From Peptococcaceae bacterium (GTDB lineage Bacteria; Bacillota; Peptococcia; DRI-13; PHAD01), in the NCBI GenBank assembly GCA_024655825.1, contig JANLFJ010000015.1, forward strand, positions 1 through 64,000: a stretch of 64,000 bases of DNA, written 5' to 3'. The translations under genes and the position numbers were made by a program. Below are positions 1 to 8,595 of this stretch, piece after piece; position 1 is the stretch's first letter, and every line of letters begins with the position of its first letter. The notes under the pieces were generated by a model. The model ran no database searches. It was not told the origin of the DNA and saw nothing but the letters and a program-made list of their open reading frames with translations.

Positions 1-50
1 GCTTTCCTGCTCCGCTCCCTTAGTTCGTCAATTCTTGCGCTTGTACTCAT
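1..50 (-). CDS. acyl-CoA carboxyltransferase subunit, N-terminal 16 codons only
   Basis: The first 50 bases hold the start of a minus-strand gene running off the left edge. The ATG is at 48-50, preceded on the minus strand by a GGTGG ribosome site. The visible start, MSTSARIDELRERSRK, matches the usual N-terminus of biotin-dependent carboxyltransferase subunits (methylmalonyl-CoA decarboxylase alpha, propionyl-CoA carboxylase beta), which begin with a short charged helix of this kind. Only the N-terminus is visible, so the substrate cannot be told. The acyl-CoA context, with a CoA-transferase next door, fits. Confidence 0.5.
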   Translation of the reverse strand, partial: MSTSARIDELRERSRK

Positions 51-82
51 TTTTCAAAACCACCTTTTTCTGGATTGAATAC

Positions 83-106
83 GGGCCAGGGAGTTCTCCC
101 TGGCCC
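83..106. terminator. perfect 11-bp hairpin between the carboxyltransferase and CoA-transferase genes
   Basis: GGGCCAGGGAG and CTCCCTGGCCC form a perfect stem with a two-base centre. The T-run (CTTTT, 111-115) lies on the plus side, so a minus-strand terminator is not clean. It may work as a processing or attenuation hairpin between the CaiB-type gene and the gene to its left. Confidence 0.5.
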
Positions 107-198
107 ACCGCTTTTAAACAAGCACCGCACATTCAGCCTTTGTGTAAAGCTACCACAAACGATTCAAGTTTCGCTCAATAATTTTTAAACCCGATGGG

Positions 199-1410
199 TT
201 ATTTTATTACATTTTTTTCTCTCAGTTCTGTAATTTTCTCGCTTGAATAATTCAACAGGGTTTTTAATACCTGGTCCGTATGCTCACCGAGGAGCGGGGC
301 GGCAGCCCTGACAGCGCCGGGGGTTTCCGACAGGCGGAAGGGGGTCCCCACTATTTTCATTTTTCCCACCCTGGGCTGATCAATTTCTGCTATCATTTTC
401 CGGTAGTTTATCACCGGGTCGTGCACTACGTCCCTGACGGTGTTGATTGGAGAATAGGGCAGGGCAAATTCTTCGAATATTTTTATCCATTCAGCCGTTG
501 TTTTCGTTTTGATCACTTCTGCCAGGATGGGAATCAATTTCTGTTTATTTTTTGTCCGCAGAGGATTCGTTTTAAAATCAGGCTCCTCAAGCAAATCTTC
601 CCGTTTAAGCGCTTTACAAAAACTTTCCCAAAGCTTGTCATTGCCAATAGGCGTGATGATCCAGCCGTCGCTGGTTTCAAACCCTTGAAAAGGCGTAATC
701 GTGGGATGCGCGCTGCCCAGGGGCTCCGGAATCTCACCCAGGATGGTGTAACGGGCAATGGCATTCTCCAGGATGTAAACCAGCCCATCGACCATTGAGG
801 AATCGACATGCTGGCCCCTTCCTGTTTTCTGCCTGTACCACAGGGCGCTCAAGATGCCGATGGCTGCCTGGTGTCCAGCCACGATGTCGCCGACAGAAGT
901 ACCCACCCGGCATGGCGGTCCCCCCTCGGGCCCGGTTATGCTCATCAGTCCGCTGTAGGCCTGGGCAACCATGTCGTAGGCCGGCTTGGAAGCAAATTCA
1001 GGCGGGGTGTCATGGCCGAAGCCGCAAATGGAGCAGTATATGGCCGCCGGGTTGATCCTGCTGATTTCCTCAAAAGAAAACCCCAATTTTTTCATGGTAT
1101 CAGGCCTGAAGTTTTCCACTACCACGTCCGAAACCTTTATCAGTTCTTGCAGTATCTTTTTCCCTTCCGGTTTTTTAAGGTCAACGCAGATGCTCTTTTT
1201 ATTCCTGTTGATACTGATAAAATAGCCGCTTTGCACCCCGTCGCCTTCCTTTTCTTTAACGAACGGGCCGAATTCCCTGGAATCGTCGCCGATAAAAGGT
1301 TCCACCTTGATCACTTCGGCGCCGAGGTCCGCCAGGATCATCGTGGTAAAAGGCGCCGCCAGGACATGGCTTAAGTCTGTTACCCTGATTCCTTCCAAAG
1401 GTCCTACCAC
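199..1410 (-). CDS. CaiB/BaiF family (class III) CoA-transferase
   Basis: 403 residues, the usual length for class III CoA-transferases, cytoplasmic enzymes that move CoA between acyl groups by an Asp-linked anhydride. It has the family start GPLEGIRVTDLSHVLAAPF, then the LGAEVIKVEP motif, a SICGFGHD stretch and AYDMVAQAYSGLM, whose Asp fits the catalytic position. The start is GTG at 1410 with AGAGGTG about ten bases upstream. It sits downstream of a sodium:solute symporter gene and upstream of a carboxyltransferase gene, which suggests activation of an imported carboxylic acid. The substrate is not deducible. Confidence 0.88.
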   Translation of the reverse strand: MVGPLEGIRVTDLSHVLAAPFTTMILADLGAEVIKVEPFIGDDSREFGPFVKEKEGDGVQSGYFISINRNKKSICVDLKKPEGKKILQELIKVSDVVVENFRPDTMKKLGFSFEEISRINPAAIYCSICGFGHDTPPEFASKPAYDMVAQAYSGLMSITGPEGGPPCRVGTSVGDIVAGHQAAIGILSALWYRQKTGRGQHVDSSMVDGLVYILENAIARYTILGEIPEPLGSAHPTITPFQGFETSDGWIITPIGNDKLWESFCKALKREDLLEEPDFKTNPLRTKNKQKLIPILAEVIKTKTTAEWIKIFEEFALPYSPINTVRDVVHDPVINYRKMIAEIDQPRVGKMKIVGTPFRLSETPGAVRAAAPLLGEHTDQVLKTLLNYSSEKITELREKNVIK

Positions 1411-1488
1411 TTCGCATTCACCTCTTTTTCCAAATAATGTTAAATTCTGGGAGAGGAAACCAGTTTCCTCTCCCCTTCATTCATGGTT

Positions 1489-3045
1489 TTAAGCTTTTAT
1501 GAACTCGCCGCCGCCCTTTTCCGGACCAAAAATACCGTCCAGGTGTTCTTTGCTCGGGGCATGTTTCTGGGTGAGTTTGCTGATAATCACGTAAGCAATG
1601 AAACTGACAATCAGAGACGGTATGATCTCCTGGATGTTTTTCATCCCCGGTACGTCAAAGCGGACGAACTCACGCCACCAGACGCAGGTTAAAAGCCCGA
1701 TCAGCATGGAATAGAAAGCCCCGTGGCCTGTTCCCCACCTGAAATAGAGACCGCCGAAAACTGCCGGGAAGTAACTGGCGCCGAATATCGCTCCTGAATA
1801 CGCCGTCATTTCCACGATGCCCGCCGGCGGTTTGAGGGTGACGATGAAAACCAGGGTGCAGTAAATAAGCATGCACACCTTTGTCCAGAAGATGTTTTTC
1901 TGGGGAGAAAGCGGCGCCCCGATAATGTTCCTGATGTCCCCGACAAGAGCCGTACCAACGATCAGGGTCACGGAAGCAAGCGAAGACATGCCGGCGGCAA
2001 ACAAACCGGCCATGCAAATCCCCGACACCCACGGGTTGCCGAACCTATCCAGCATGAACCCGATGACCGTATCCGTTTTCTTGACCAAAACAGCGGCCTC
2101 TTCGGGCGTGACCATGGCATGGACAAAGGCTCCAATCCCCAGGATGGAAACCAGCGTTACGCCCAGTAGGACGGGTGCCCACAGCATTGCGGTCTTCATC
2201 GCGTGCGTATCTTTGATTGAATAAAAGCGGATCAGGCAGCGGGGTTCCGCAATTTGCTTGATGCCTACCGAGGCGCCGATGCCAAAGATATAGAGCGGCG
2301 CGACCATGGCCCCATAGGTGACCAGACCGGCGCCGATAGGCTTCCCGGCCGCGGTCACGTGCGCTGAGTTCGTGACGGCGCTCATGACTCCGCTTATGCT
2401 GCCAACATAGAGAAACGGTACTGCAACCATCAGAACAGCCACCACAAACATGATGATGCCCTGGATGGCATCGGTCCACAGCACGCTGTACATCCCTCCC
2501 CATATTGTATACAGCGTAGTCAGGAAGATAATCAAGAAAGCTCCCCAGGCATAAGGCATCCCTAAAAGGGAGGTCAGCAGGTGGGCGCAGCCCTTGGCAA
2601 TCCCCACCATATACCAGATTGTGGAAAAGATAATTATTACCGCGGCGAGAATGCGGATGGCGCGGGAAAGTGAACTCTTATAGCGGTAGTCAAAATAGTC
2701 GGGAAGAGTGACCGAACCGAGTTTCGCCGTCTGATTTCTCATCCGCGGGCCCAGCACATGCCAGGACAGCATGCAGAAAACAGTCCAGTATACAGCTATC
2801 CAGACCCACGACAGTCCAAAACTAAAGGATGACCCCGCCTGCCCGATATAAGTGTTTGTGCTTAAAAAAGTCGAGTAGAATGCCAGGGCTACAACCCAAC
2901 CCGGGATTTCCCTCTTGGCCACATAGTACTCGGAAACCCCCCTCGCGGCTTTTGCCTTGAAATAGTAACCGATATAAAGACAAACACCCATGTAGACAAC
3001 CATTAAGAAAATAATCACCCAGTTTTTCGCCAGGTATTCAGCCAT
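1489..3045 (-). CDS. sodium:solute symporter family transporter (SSS)
   Basis: 518 residues with about 13 hydrophobic segments across the whole chain, typical of the SSS family of Na+-coupled uptake permeases. The N-terminal LSTNTYIGQAGSSF stretch and a GGMYSVLWTDAIQG segment near residue 175 match the family. The ATG has a clear GAGGGGGG site. A 39-residue membrane protein is encoded just upstream, and a LytS/LytT two-component system lies further upstream beyond a terminator. LytS/LytTR systems such as BtsSR control carboxylate transporters, so uptake of a small carboxylate is a reasonable inference. The substrate is unknown. Confidence 0.88.
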   Translation of the reverse strand: MAEYLAKNWVIIFLMVVYMGVCLYIGYYFKAKAARGVSEYYVAKREIPGWVVALAFYSTFLSTNTYIGQAGSSFSFGLSWVWIAVYWTVFCMLSWHVLGPRMRNQTAKLGSVTLPDYFDYRYKSSLSRAIRILAAVIIIFSTIWYMVGIAKGCAHLLTSLLGMPYAWGAFLIIFLTTLYTIWGGMYSVLWTDAIQGIIMFVVAVLMVAVPFLYVGSISGVMSAVTNSAHVTAAGKPIGAGLVTYGAMVAPLYIFGIGASVGIKQIAEPRCLIRFYSIKDTHAMKTAMLWAPVLLGVTLVSILGIGAFVHAMVTPEEAAVLVKKTDTVIGFMLDRFGNPWVSGICMAGLFAAGMSSLASVTLIVGTALVGDIRNIIGAPLSPQKNIFWTKVCMLIYCTLVFIVTLKPPAGIVEMTAYSGAIFGASYFPAVFGGLYFRWGTGHGAFYSMLIGLLTCVWWREFVRFDVPGMKNIQEIIPSLIVSFIAYVIISKLTQKHAPSKEHLDGIFGPEKGGGEFIKA

Positions 3046-3087
3046 TATTATCCCCCCTCGTTTTACTTTCTTTGAAGTTTAACCGGG

Positions 3088-3207
3088 TCAATGATCAACC
3101 TTGGGTTTTTCGTCCGTGATCTCTATCTTGCGCTTGTAGACCAAATAAGTGTTCAATACCAGCAGCAGGGCCGTGCCCCAGTATGCGAACGCCGTCAGCC
3201 CGTCCAT
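3088..3207 (-). CDS. 39-residue membrane protein, probable symporter accessory subunit
   Basis: A small gene starting with ATG at 3207 behind a strong GGGAGG site eight bases upstream. The product begins MDGLTAFAYWGTALLLVLN, has one transmembrane helix (about residues 7-24), and ends in a charged tail rich in Lys, Glu and Asp. A longer reading from 3318 lacks a good ribosome site. It lies 42 bases upstream of the symporter gene in the same direction. Small single-helix proteins encoded next to SSS transporters are known and named symporter small accessory proteins. Assignment rests on size, topology and position. Confidence 0.65.
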   Translation of the reverse strand: MDGLTAFAYWGTALLLVLNTYLVYKRKIEITDEKPKVDH

Positions 3208-3303
3208 GTCCTTACACCTCCCTCTATAATCAAAATATTCTTGCTTCATTAACAAGTATATCTTATATGCCGATAAAAGTTCGCAGTTGCCGGCCAAGAC
3301 AAG

Positions 3304-3330
3304 AAAAAAGGGACCCAACCGGTCCCTTTT
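3304..3330 (-). terminator. intrinsic terminator after the response-regulator gene
   Basis: AAAAGGGACC / GGTCCCTTTT form a 10-bp stem with a CAACC loop. On the minus strand the stem is followed by a run of T. It lies just past the stop of the LytTR regulator gene and separates that operon from the symporter pair. The 96 bases between it and the small membrane-protein gene carry AT-rich -10-like sequence (TATAAG/TATACT) but no convincing -35. Confidence 0.8.
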
Positions 3331-3345
3331 GCCCGATGAAATGTT

Positions 3346-4089
3346 CTATATTCCCATGCTCTTCTTGAACTGTTTAATGTAATAACGGCTCACGGGTATT
3401 TTCTCTTCGGCGCATCCTTCCAGTGATAAAACGTATGTCTTGTTAAACCAGGGGATTATTTCCCTTATCTTTTTAGTGTTGACAATAAAGCTTTTGTGTG
3501 TTTGCAAAAAGACGGGCGGCGCCAGTTTCCGCGCGATTTCCCTGAGCGTGAAACTTGTTAAAAAAGTCCCTTTCTCGGTGCAAACAATCACCTTGCCTTT
3601 TTTCTCAACCCTTGCGTAAAATACTTCCGGGATCTTCACTACGACCAGGCGATCTGCTGACCAGAGCGTGATAATCTCACTGCCAACACCACTGTCAAAC
3701 TCGGCGCCTGGCAGCGCACTGCTTGACCCGAAAAACTCATGGAGCTTACAAATTGTTTGTTCAAGACGCGTTTTAGAAAAAGGCTTGACCAGGTAATCCA
3801 CAGCATTTAACTCGAACGCTTTTACGGCATAATCGTCAAACCCGGTGACAAATACAATTCTGGGCGGGGAAGGAAGATTAGCCACTTCCCAGGCCGCCGA
3901 AACGCCGTCTTTTACGCTCATTTTTATGTCCAGGAATACCACGTCAACATCATTCTCTTTGACAAAATCAACCGCTTCTTCTCCATCCTCACATTCGCCG
4001 ACCACTTCTACGTGTCCAATTTCCTCTAGAAGACACCTTAATTCTCCTCTTGCGGGAAATTCATCATCAACCAGCAGCGCCTTTATCAT
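3346..4089 (-). CDS. LytTR-family response regulator
   Basis: 247 residues. The receiver domain occupies about residues 1-120: the acidic pair is in LLVDDEFPARGE, the phospho-Asp in VVFLDIKMSVKDG, and the conserved Lys in YLVKPF. A C-terminal LytTR DNA-binding domain (about 145-245) shows FLQTHKSFIVNTKKI and the KIPVSRYYIKQFKK ending. LytTR regulators bind pairs of roughly 9-bp direct repeats. The histidine kinase gene ends 25 bases upstream, and the two form an operon closed by the terminator at 3304-3330. The likely target is the adjacent symporter gene, by analogy with BtsR and YpdB. Confidence 0.92.
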   Translation of the reverse strand: MIKALLVDDEFPARGELRCLLEEIGHVEVVGECEDGEEAVDFVKENDVDVVFLDIKMSVKDGVSAAWEVANLPSPPRIVFVTGFDDYAVKAFELNAVDYLVKPFSKTRLEQTICKLHEFFGSSSALPGAEFDSGVGSEIITLWSADRLVVVKIPEVFYARVEKKGKVIVCTEKGTFLTSFTLREIARKLAPPVFLQTHKSFIVNTKKIREIIPWFNKTYVLSLEGCAEEKIPVSRYYIKQFKKSMGI

Positions 4090-4114
4090 TTCCTAAAACT
4101 CCCCTTTTGAGAAT

Positions 4115-5812
4115 TTAAAAAACAGCACCGTTTTCTCCAAGTGGAATGGGTACAGTGACCCTTGTTCCTTTCCCGAGCTTGCTTTCTATCTTCAAGCCAA
4201 AGCTGTTTCCATAAATGTTTTGCAAACGGCTGTGCACGTTGGAAAGCCCGATGTTTTTGCGTTTTGGGTCATACTGCAGCACTTTTTCAAGCAAATCCGG
4301 CGGCATGCCGACACCATCGTCTTCAACAATCAGGTATGCCTTGTCGCCGCGCGCTTTTCCGGTAATAACGACCTTTCCCCCTTCCTTTTTGGGAAAAATG
4401 CCGTGTTTAATGGCATTCTCCACCAGGGGCTGGAGAATCAACGGAGGGATGAGACAGTTGCACTTTGGATCTATATTATAGATTACCTTTAATTTATCAC
4501 GAAACCTGGCCTGCTCGATCTTCACATAAGAATCGACGTGTTTTATTTCCGTCTCCAGGCTCACCAGCTTATCTAGCTTACTTAAATTGTTCCGGTAAAA
4601 CTCGCCCAGGTGAATAAGAAGGTCTCTAGCCGTTTCCTGCTCTTTCCGGCAGTAATAAACGATGGTATTGAGGGCGTTGAAAAGAAAATGGGGATTGATC
4701 TGCGCCTGCAGCGCCCTTATTTCGGCCTGTGCCAGCAAATGAGCCTGGCGCTGCCCCCTGCTTATTTCAATCTGCGTCGAAAACAGCTGCCCCAGCCCTA
4801 AGGCAAGTTCAGTTTCAAACGGGGTAATGCTGTTTTCAGTCAGCTTGTAAAGGACCAGGGCGCCAATAACTTCATTATTTTCCTTCAAGGGAACGACGAC
4901 CTTTGAGGAAAGAGGGCATTCCGCCACGGGGCAGCCGATTCCTGCTTTCTCCTGGACAAGTTTGAAGCGCCCCGTCTGCAGGACTTCACGTGTACTGCTG
5001 GTAATAACATCATTGCCCGCTTGGTGATGGTCGCTTCCTGCCCCCACGAAAGCCAAAATCTTGTCGGGGGAAGTTATGGCGACTGCTCCCAGCTCCTCCA
5101 CCTTTCCAAAAATGATCCCGGCTGTTTTTTGAGCAGAAGCGCAGTTAAGCCCTTTGCGAAGGTAAGGCAGGGTATCGTTGGCAATTTTCAAAGCAAACTG
5201 TGCGGCCGTGGCCTCAACCTTTTCCTGTGCCCGGTGGACGCTGTCCAGAATGGCAATAAATGCTGCCACGCCGAAAGAGTTTATAATGATCATGGGGGGA
5301 CCTATTACCGACACAAGGCGTACCGCCTGCTCCAGCGGTTTCGGTATCAGCAGGAGGAGTCCCATATGAAACACTTCCAGGATAAAAGCAACCACCAGGG
5401 CGGAAAACCACCTGTCTTTCTTGTACCGAAACTTATGATGAATGAACCCGGCCAGCAGTCCTTCGAGGATGGTTGAAACGGCGCTGGTCCCGGCCGTAAA
5501 ACCGCCCAGCATATAACGGTGGCAACCCGCGATCAGGCCTGCCCCCAGTCCGACCACGGGTCCCGCCATAAGTCCTGCCACAATCGGTCCTACCGCCCTG
5601 TTGTTGGCAATGGCCCCGTAAACAGGAAGACCGTTATATGTTCCCAATATCCCAATTATTCCGAAAAATGTGGCCAGCAGAACCTGTTCGGGGTATTTGA
5701 TCTCCCTCCTCAGCATGATGGTCTTAAAAACTCTCGCCCTGCTGAGAAGAAAAACAAAAAGAAGAACCACCGTCAGGCCGGTATAAAGCTGCAGCGTAAT
5801 GTCCTTGATCAA
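4115..5812 (-). CDS. LytS-type sensor histidine kinase
   Basis: 565 residues. An N-terminal 5TM-LYT region has about six membrane helices up to residue 195, including GPIVAGLMAGPVVGLGAGLI. A GAF-like domain follows (about 215-345). The histidine kinase domain carries QAQINPHFLFNALN with the phospho-accepting His, and the HATPase domain has LVENAIKHGI and DDGVGM. The start is TTG at 5812 with ATGAGG a few bases upstream. The kinase precedes the LytTR regulator gene and should phosphorylate it. LytS-like kinases BtsS and YpdA sense pyruvate; the ligand here is unknown. Confidence 0.9.
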   Translation of the reverse strand: MIKDITLQLYTGLTVVLLFVFLLSRARVFKTIMLRREIKYPEQVLLATFFGIIGILGTYNGLPVYGAIANNRAVGPIVAGLMAGPVVGLGAGLIAGCHRYMLGGFTAGTSAVSTILEGLLAGFIHHKFRYKKDRWFSALVVAFILEVFHMGLLLLIPKPLEQAVRLVSVIGPPMIIINSFGVAAFIAILDSVHRAQEKVEATAAQFALKIANDTLPYLRKGLNCASAQKTAGIIFGKVEELGAVAITSPDKILAFVGAGSDHHQAGNDVITSSTREVLQTGRFKLVQEKAGIGCPVAECPLSSKVVVPLKENNEVIGALVLYKLTENSITPFETELALGLGQLFSTQIEISRGQRQAHLLAQAEIRALQAQINPHFLFNALNTIVYYCRKEQETARDLLIHLGEFYRNNLSKLDKLVSLETEIKHVDSYVKIEQARFRDKLKVIYNIDPKCNCLIPPLILQPLVENAIKHGIFPKKEGGKVVITGKARGDKAYLIVEDDGVGMPPDLLEKVLQYDPKRKNIGLSNVHSRLQNIYGNSFGLKIESKLGKGTRVTVPIPLGENGAVF

Positions 5813-5891
5813 ACGGCCTCATCTCCCTCTTTTTGTTCGTGACCTATTGAATGTGACTTCATTATTTCATTATAAATTTTATCATTTTTTT

Positions 5892-5919
5892 ATTATACTG
5901 GCTACTTTGTCCAATCCAA
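5892..5919 (-). promoter_or_regulatory. probable vegetative promoter of the lytS-lytT operon
   Basis: On the minus strand TTGGAT (5914-5919), a 16-base spacer and a perfect TATAAT (5892-5897) lie about 80 bases upstream of the kinase start. The leader is very A/T-rich. Confidence 0.55.
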
Positions 5920-5940
5920 AGCGGCAGCAAACAACCCCGC

Positions 5941-6552
5941 TTAAGCGTTGGCGGCCGGCGAAGCGCCGCCCGTGTCCCTTATGAACCCGTGCTTGAAGAA
6001 TTCTACCAGCTGCCTGGCCGCCTCCTCGAACGTCAGCTGGTTGGCCAGGATGAATTCGGGGTTTAAGACGGCCTGGACGGAAGCCAGCACTGCGGCGGCG
6101 GCGATCCGGGGGTCTATGCTCCCGGCAAGCCTGTTTTGGCCCTCTTTGAGGAAAATGCCAATCAGAAGGTGCGCCCTCTCCATCCGGTATTTGTCGATCT
6201 TTTCCCAGTACTGCGGGTAGTGCCGGTTTAAATCCTGCATAACCATCGGGTTTATGAAAGTGCGGCCGACGTGATAAAAAATGTTGAGGATGTCTTCAAA
6301 CTTTTTATCGGGTTCCTTGTCGGAGGCGATTATTTTTTCCAGCCTGCCGCCAACCGTGGAAAGAAGCTTGTCGATAACAGCCTCGATTATCTCGTCCTTG
6401 CTGTTGAAATAGCGGTAAACCGTCCGCTTGCTCACTCCCGCACCGGCGGCGATCTCGTCGACCGTGATCCTGTAAAACCCTTTCTGCCGTGATAATTCCG
6501 TAAATGCCGCAATGATCCTCTCTTTAATGACAATTCCCCCCTCCCTGTCCAC
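5941..6552 (-). CDS. TetR family transcriptional regulator
   Basis: 203 residues. The N-terminal TetR helix-turn-helix is clear (ITVDEIAAGAGVSKRTVYRYF, about residues 24-44); the rest is a helical ligand-binding domain. It is the last gene of the ABC-2 efflux operon, 17 bases after the permease gene, so it probably represses that operon in response to an exported compound. The start is uncertain. GTG at 6552 gives the stated protein, but AGGGAGGGGGG lies inside that N-terminus and would better serve an ATT codon seven to eight codons later. Confidence 0.88.
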   Translation of the reverse strand: MDREGGIVIKERIIAAFTELSRQKGFYRITVDEIAAGAGVSKRTVYRYFNSKDEIIEAVIDKLLSTVGGRLEKIIASDKEPDKKFEDILNIFYHVGRTFINPMVMQDLNRHYPQYWEKIDKYRMERAHLLIGIFLKEGQNRLAGSIDPRIAAAAVLASVQAVLNPEFILANQLTFEEAARQLVEFFKHGFIRDTGGASPAANA

Positions 6553-6569
6553 ACTTGATTCGCCCGGTC

Positions 6570-7679
6570 CTAGCCGACTTTCTTCTTAAACTTAAGGGTG
6601 CTGACGGTCAACAGGACCACCGAAAAAACCAGCAGGCACGAAACCTGTCCCACCAGGTAGCCCAACCCAATCCCCTTCAGCACGATGCCCCGGATAATAT
6701 CGAGATAATACGTTAACGGAATCAGGGCGCCGATGTAATATATCAACCTGGGCATGGCGTCGCGCGGGAACATGAACCCGGAAAGCATGATGCTGGGAAG
6801 CATGAAGAAGAAGGCCAGCTGCATGGCCTGCATCTGGGTCCTGGCTATATTGGAGACGAGTATGCCCAAACCCAGGGAAGCCGTGATAAAAAAGAGGGTC
6901 AGCAGGTAAAGCTCCAACAGGCTTCCCTTGATGGGAACATGAAAGACAATTTTGCCGATCAGCAGAGCCAGGGTTATCTGAATGTAGCCCAGCACAATGT
7001 ACGGCAGTATTTTCCCGACCATCAGCTCATAGGATTTTACCGGCGTCACCATCAGCTGCTCCAGGGTGCCGCGCTCTCTTTCCCTCACTATCCCCATGGC
7101 AGTAAGCATGACCATGGAAAGGGTCACCAGGATGCCGAGGATGGCAGGAACCATGTAATACGCGGTAATCCCGTCCGGGTTGTACCAGGAACGGACCCTG
7201 ATATCGTAAGGAGGCCCTGTAATATGAACCCTGCGGGCCAGGACATCCTGGGACTTGATAAGGCCGATGGAATTGGCCACGGCAACGGCCTGGTTGGAAA
7301 CCATGCTGTCGCTGGCGTCCACTATTACCTGGATAGAGGCCTGTTCGCCCCTCCTCAAGTTCCGCGCATAGTCCGGAGGGAAAATGATTCCTGCTTTGGC
7401 CTTCCCGCTGTCGATCATCTCGTTGACTTCGTCATAGCTGTTTGCCGTGTATTTTACGTCGAAGTACCCTGAAGCGCTGAAAGCATCCAGCATTTCCCTG
7501 CTTTCGGCGGTAAGAGACTGATCGAAAACCACCGTGGAAATGTGTTTTACTTCGGTCTGGATGGCAAAACCAAACAGCAAAAGCTGCACTAAAGGGAGCA
7601 TAAACGTCAGGGCCAAAGTCATCCTGTCCCTGCGGATCTGTAAGAATTCCTTGTATAAAACGGCCAGGATTCTATGCAT
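6570..7679 (-). CDS. ABC-2 type transporter permease
   Basis: 369 residues. One N-terminal helix (about 22-42), a large extracytoplasmic domain (about 45-170) and five further helices towards the C-terminus match the ABC-2 permeases of the YbhS/YbhR/YhhJ type, which extrude drugs or ions. The VRERERGTLEQLMVTPV motif before the membrane block is diagnostic. The gene overlaps the ATPase gene by 8 bases, showing translational coupling. Only one permease is encoded here, whereas the E. coli YbhFSR system has two, so the membrane unit is probably a homodimer. Confidence 0.9.
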   Translation of the reverse strand: MHRILAVLYKEFLQIRRDRMTLALTFMLPLVQLLLFGFAIQTEVKHISTVVFDQSLTAESREMLDAFSASGYFDVKYTANSYDEVNEMIDSGKAKAGIIFPPDYARNLRRGEQASIQVIVDASDSMVSNQAVAVANSIGLIKSQDVLARRVHITGPPYDIRVRSWYNPDGITAYYMVPAILGILVTLSMVMLTAMGIVRERERGTLEQLMVTPVKSYELMVGKILPYIVLGYIQITLALLIGKIVFHVPIKGSLLELYLLTLFFITASLGLGILVSNIARTQMQAMQLAFFFMLPSIMLSGFMFPRDAMPRLIYYIGALIPLTYYLDIIRGIVLKGIGLGYLVGQVSCLLVFSVVLLTVSTLKFKKKVG

Positions 7680-8595
7680 TCTCGGTCCCTCCCCTGCGTC
7701 GTTTGGACAAGGCCACGAAAACGTCTTCCAAAGACGGGATAATGGCTTTCGGTCTCACGCCGACAGCTTTGTAAAGGTCCTCTTCATTCCCCGCGCCGTC
7801 CAACAGCACATGGAGAAGCGGCCCGTGAACGGTGCAGTCCTTCACATAAGGAAGGGCCGCTATTTCTTCCATCCTCTCCATGGCCCCGGGCAGAGCCAGC
7901 TCCACCAGGTGCCCGCGGAGAACGCTTTTTTTCAAGTTGCCCGGAGCGTCCACCGCCAGCAGCTCTCCTTCCGAGATGAAGGCGATTTTGTGGCAGCGTT
8001 CGGCTTCGTCCATGAAATGGGTGGTGACCATTACGGTCGTCCCGGACACGGCCATTTCCCGGATGAGGTTAAAAAACGCGCGGCGGCTGGTGGGGCTCAC
8101 TCCGCTGGTCGGTTCGTCAAGAAAGACCAGCGAAGGGCGGGCGATGATGGCGCATCCAAGGGCCAGGCGCTGCTTCCAGCCGCCGCTCAAATTGGCGACC
8201 AGTTCCTTTTCTCTCCCCAGCAGCCGGGCCATGGCAATCATTTCCCGGATGCGCTCCGCTCTCTCCCGGCGAGGGACGTTATAGATGCCGGCGTAAAAGC
8301 TCAAGTTCTCTTCCACGGTCAGGTCTTCGTAAAGGCTGAATTTTTGGGACATGTAGCCGATTCTCGCTTTGATCTTTTCCGTCTCTTTCATCAGGTCATA
8401 GCCCAGGACCGTTGCCGAACCTGACGTCGGCTCAAGAATGCCGCAGAGCATCCTGATGGCCGTGGTTTTTCCCGCCCCGTTGGGTCCCAGAAACCCATAT
8501 ATTTCTCCCCTGCCAATCCTGATGTTCAATTTATCCACGGCGACAAAACCGCCAAAGGCTTTGGTCAGGTTTTCCGTAACGATGACGTCTTCCAT
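7672..8595 (-). CDS. ABC transporter ATP-binding protein (first of two)
   Basis: 307 residues with a full nucleotide-binding domain: Walker A GPNGAGKTTAIRML, signature LSGGWKQRLAL, Walker B LVFLDEPTSGV followed by a His switch in TTHFMD. The roughly 90-residue C-terminal tail is typical of ABC-2 drug-efflux ATPases. It starts at the last base of the preceding paralogous ATPase gene. In E. coli YbhF the two ATPase halves are fused, whereas here they are separate genes, so the working unit may be a heterodimer. Confidence 0.92.
   Translation of the reverse strand: MEDVIVTENLTKAFGGFVAVDKLNIRIGRGEIYGFLGPNGAGKTTAIRMLCGILEPTSGSATVLGYDLMKETEKIKARIGYMSQKFSLYEDLTVEENLSFYAGIYNVPRRERAERIREMIAMARLLGREKELVANLSGGWKQRLALGCAIIARPSLVFLDEPTSGVSPTSRRAFFNLIREMAVSGTTVMVTTHFMDEAERCHKIAFISEGELLAVDAPGNLKKSVLRGHLVELALPGAMERMEEIAALPYVKDCTVHGPLLHVLLDGAGNEEDLYKAVGVRPKAIIPSLEDVFVALSKRRRGGTENA

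Noticed and set aside
3283-3297. Sigma-54-like TTGGCCGGCAACTGC before the symporter pair (minus strand)
   Set aside because: The GG-to-GC spacing is one base short of the strict -24/-12 distance, and no activator site is visible nearby.
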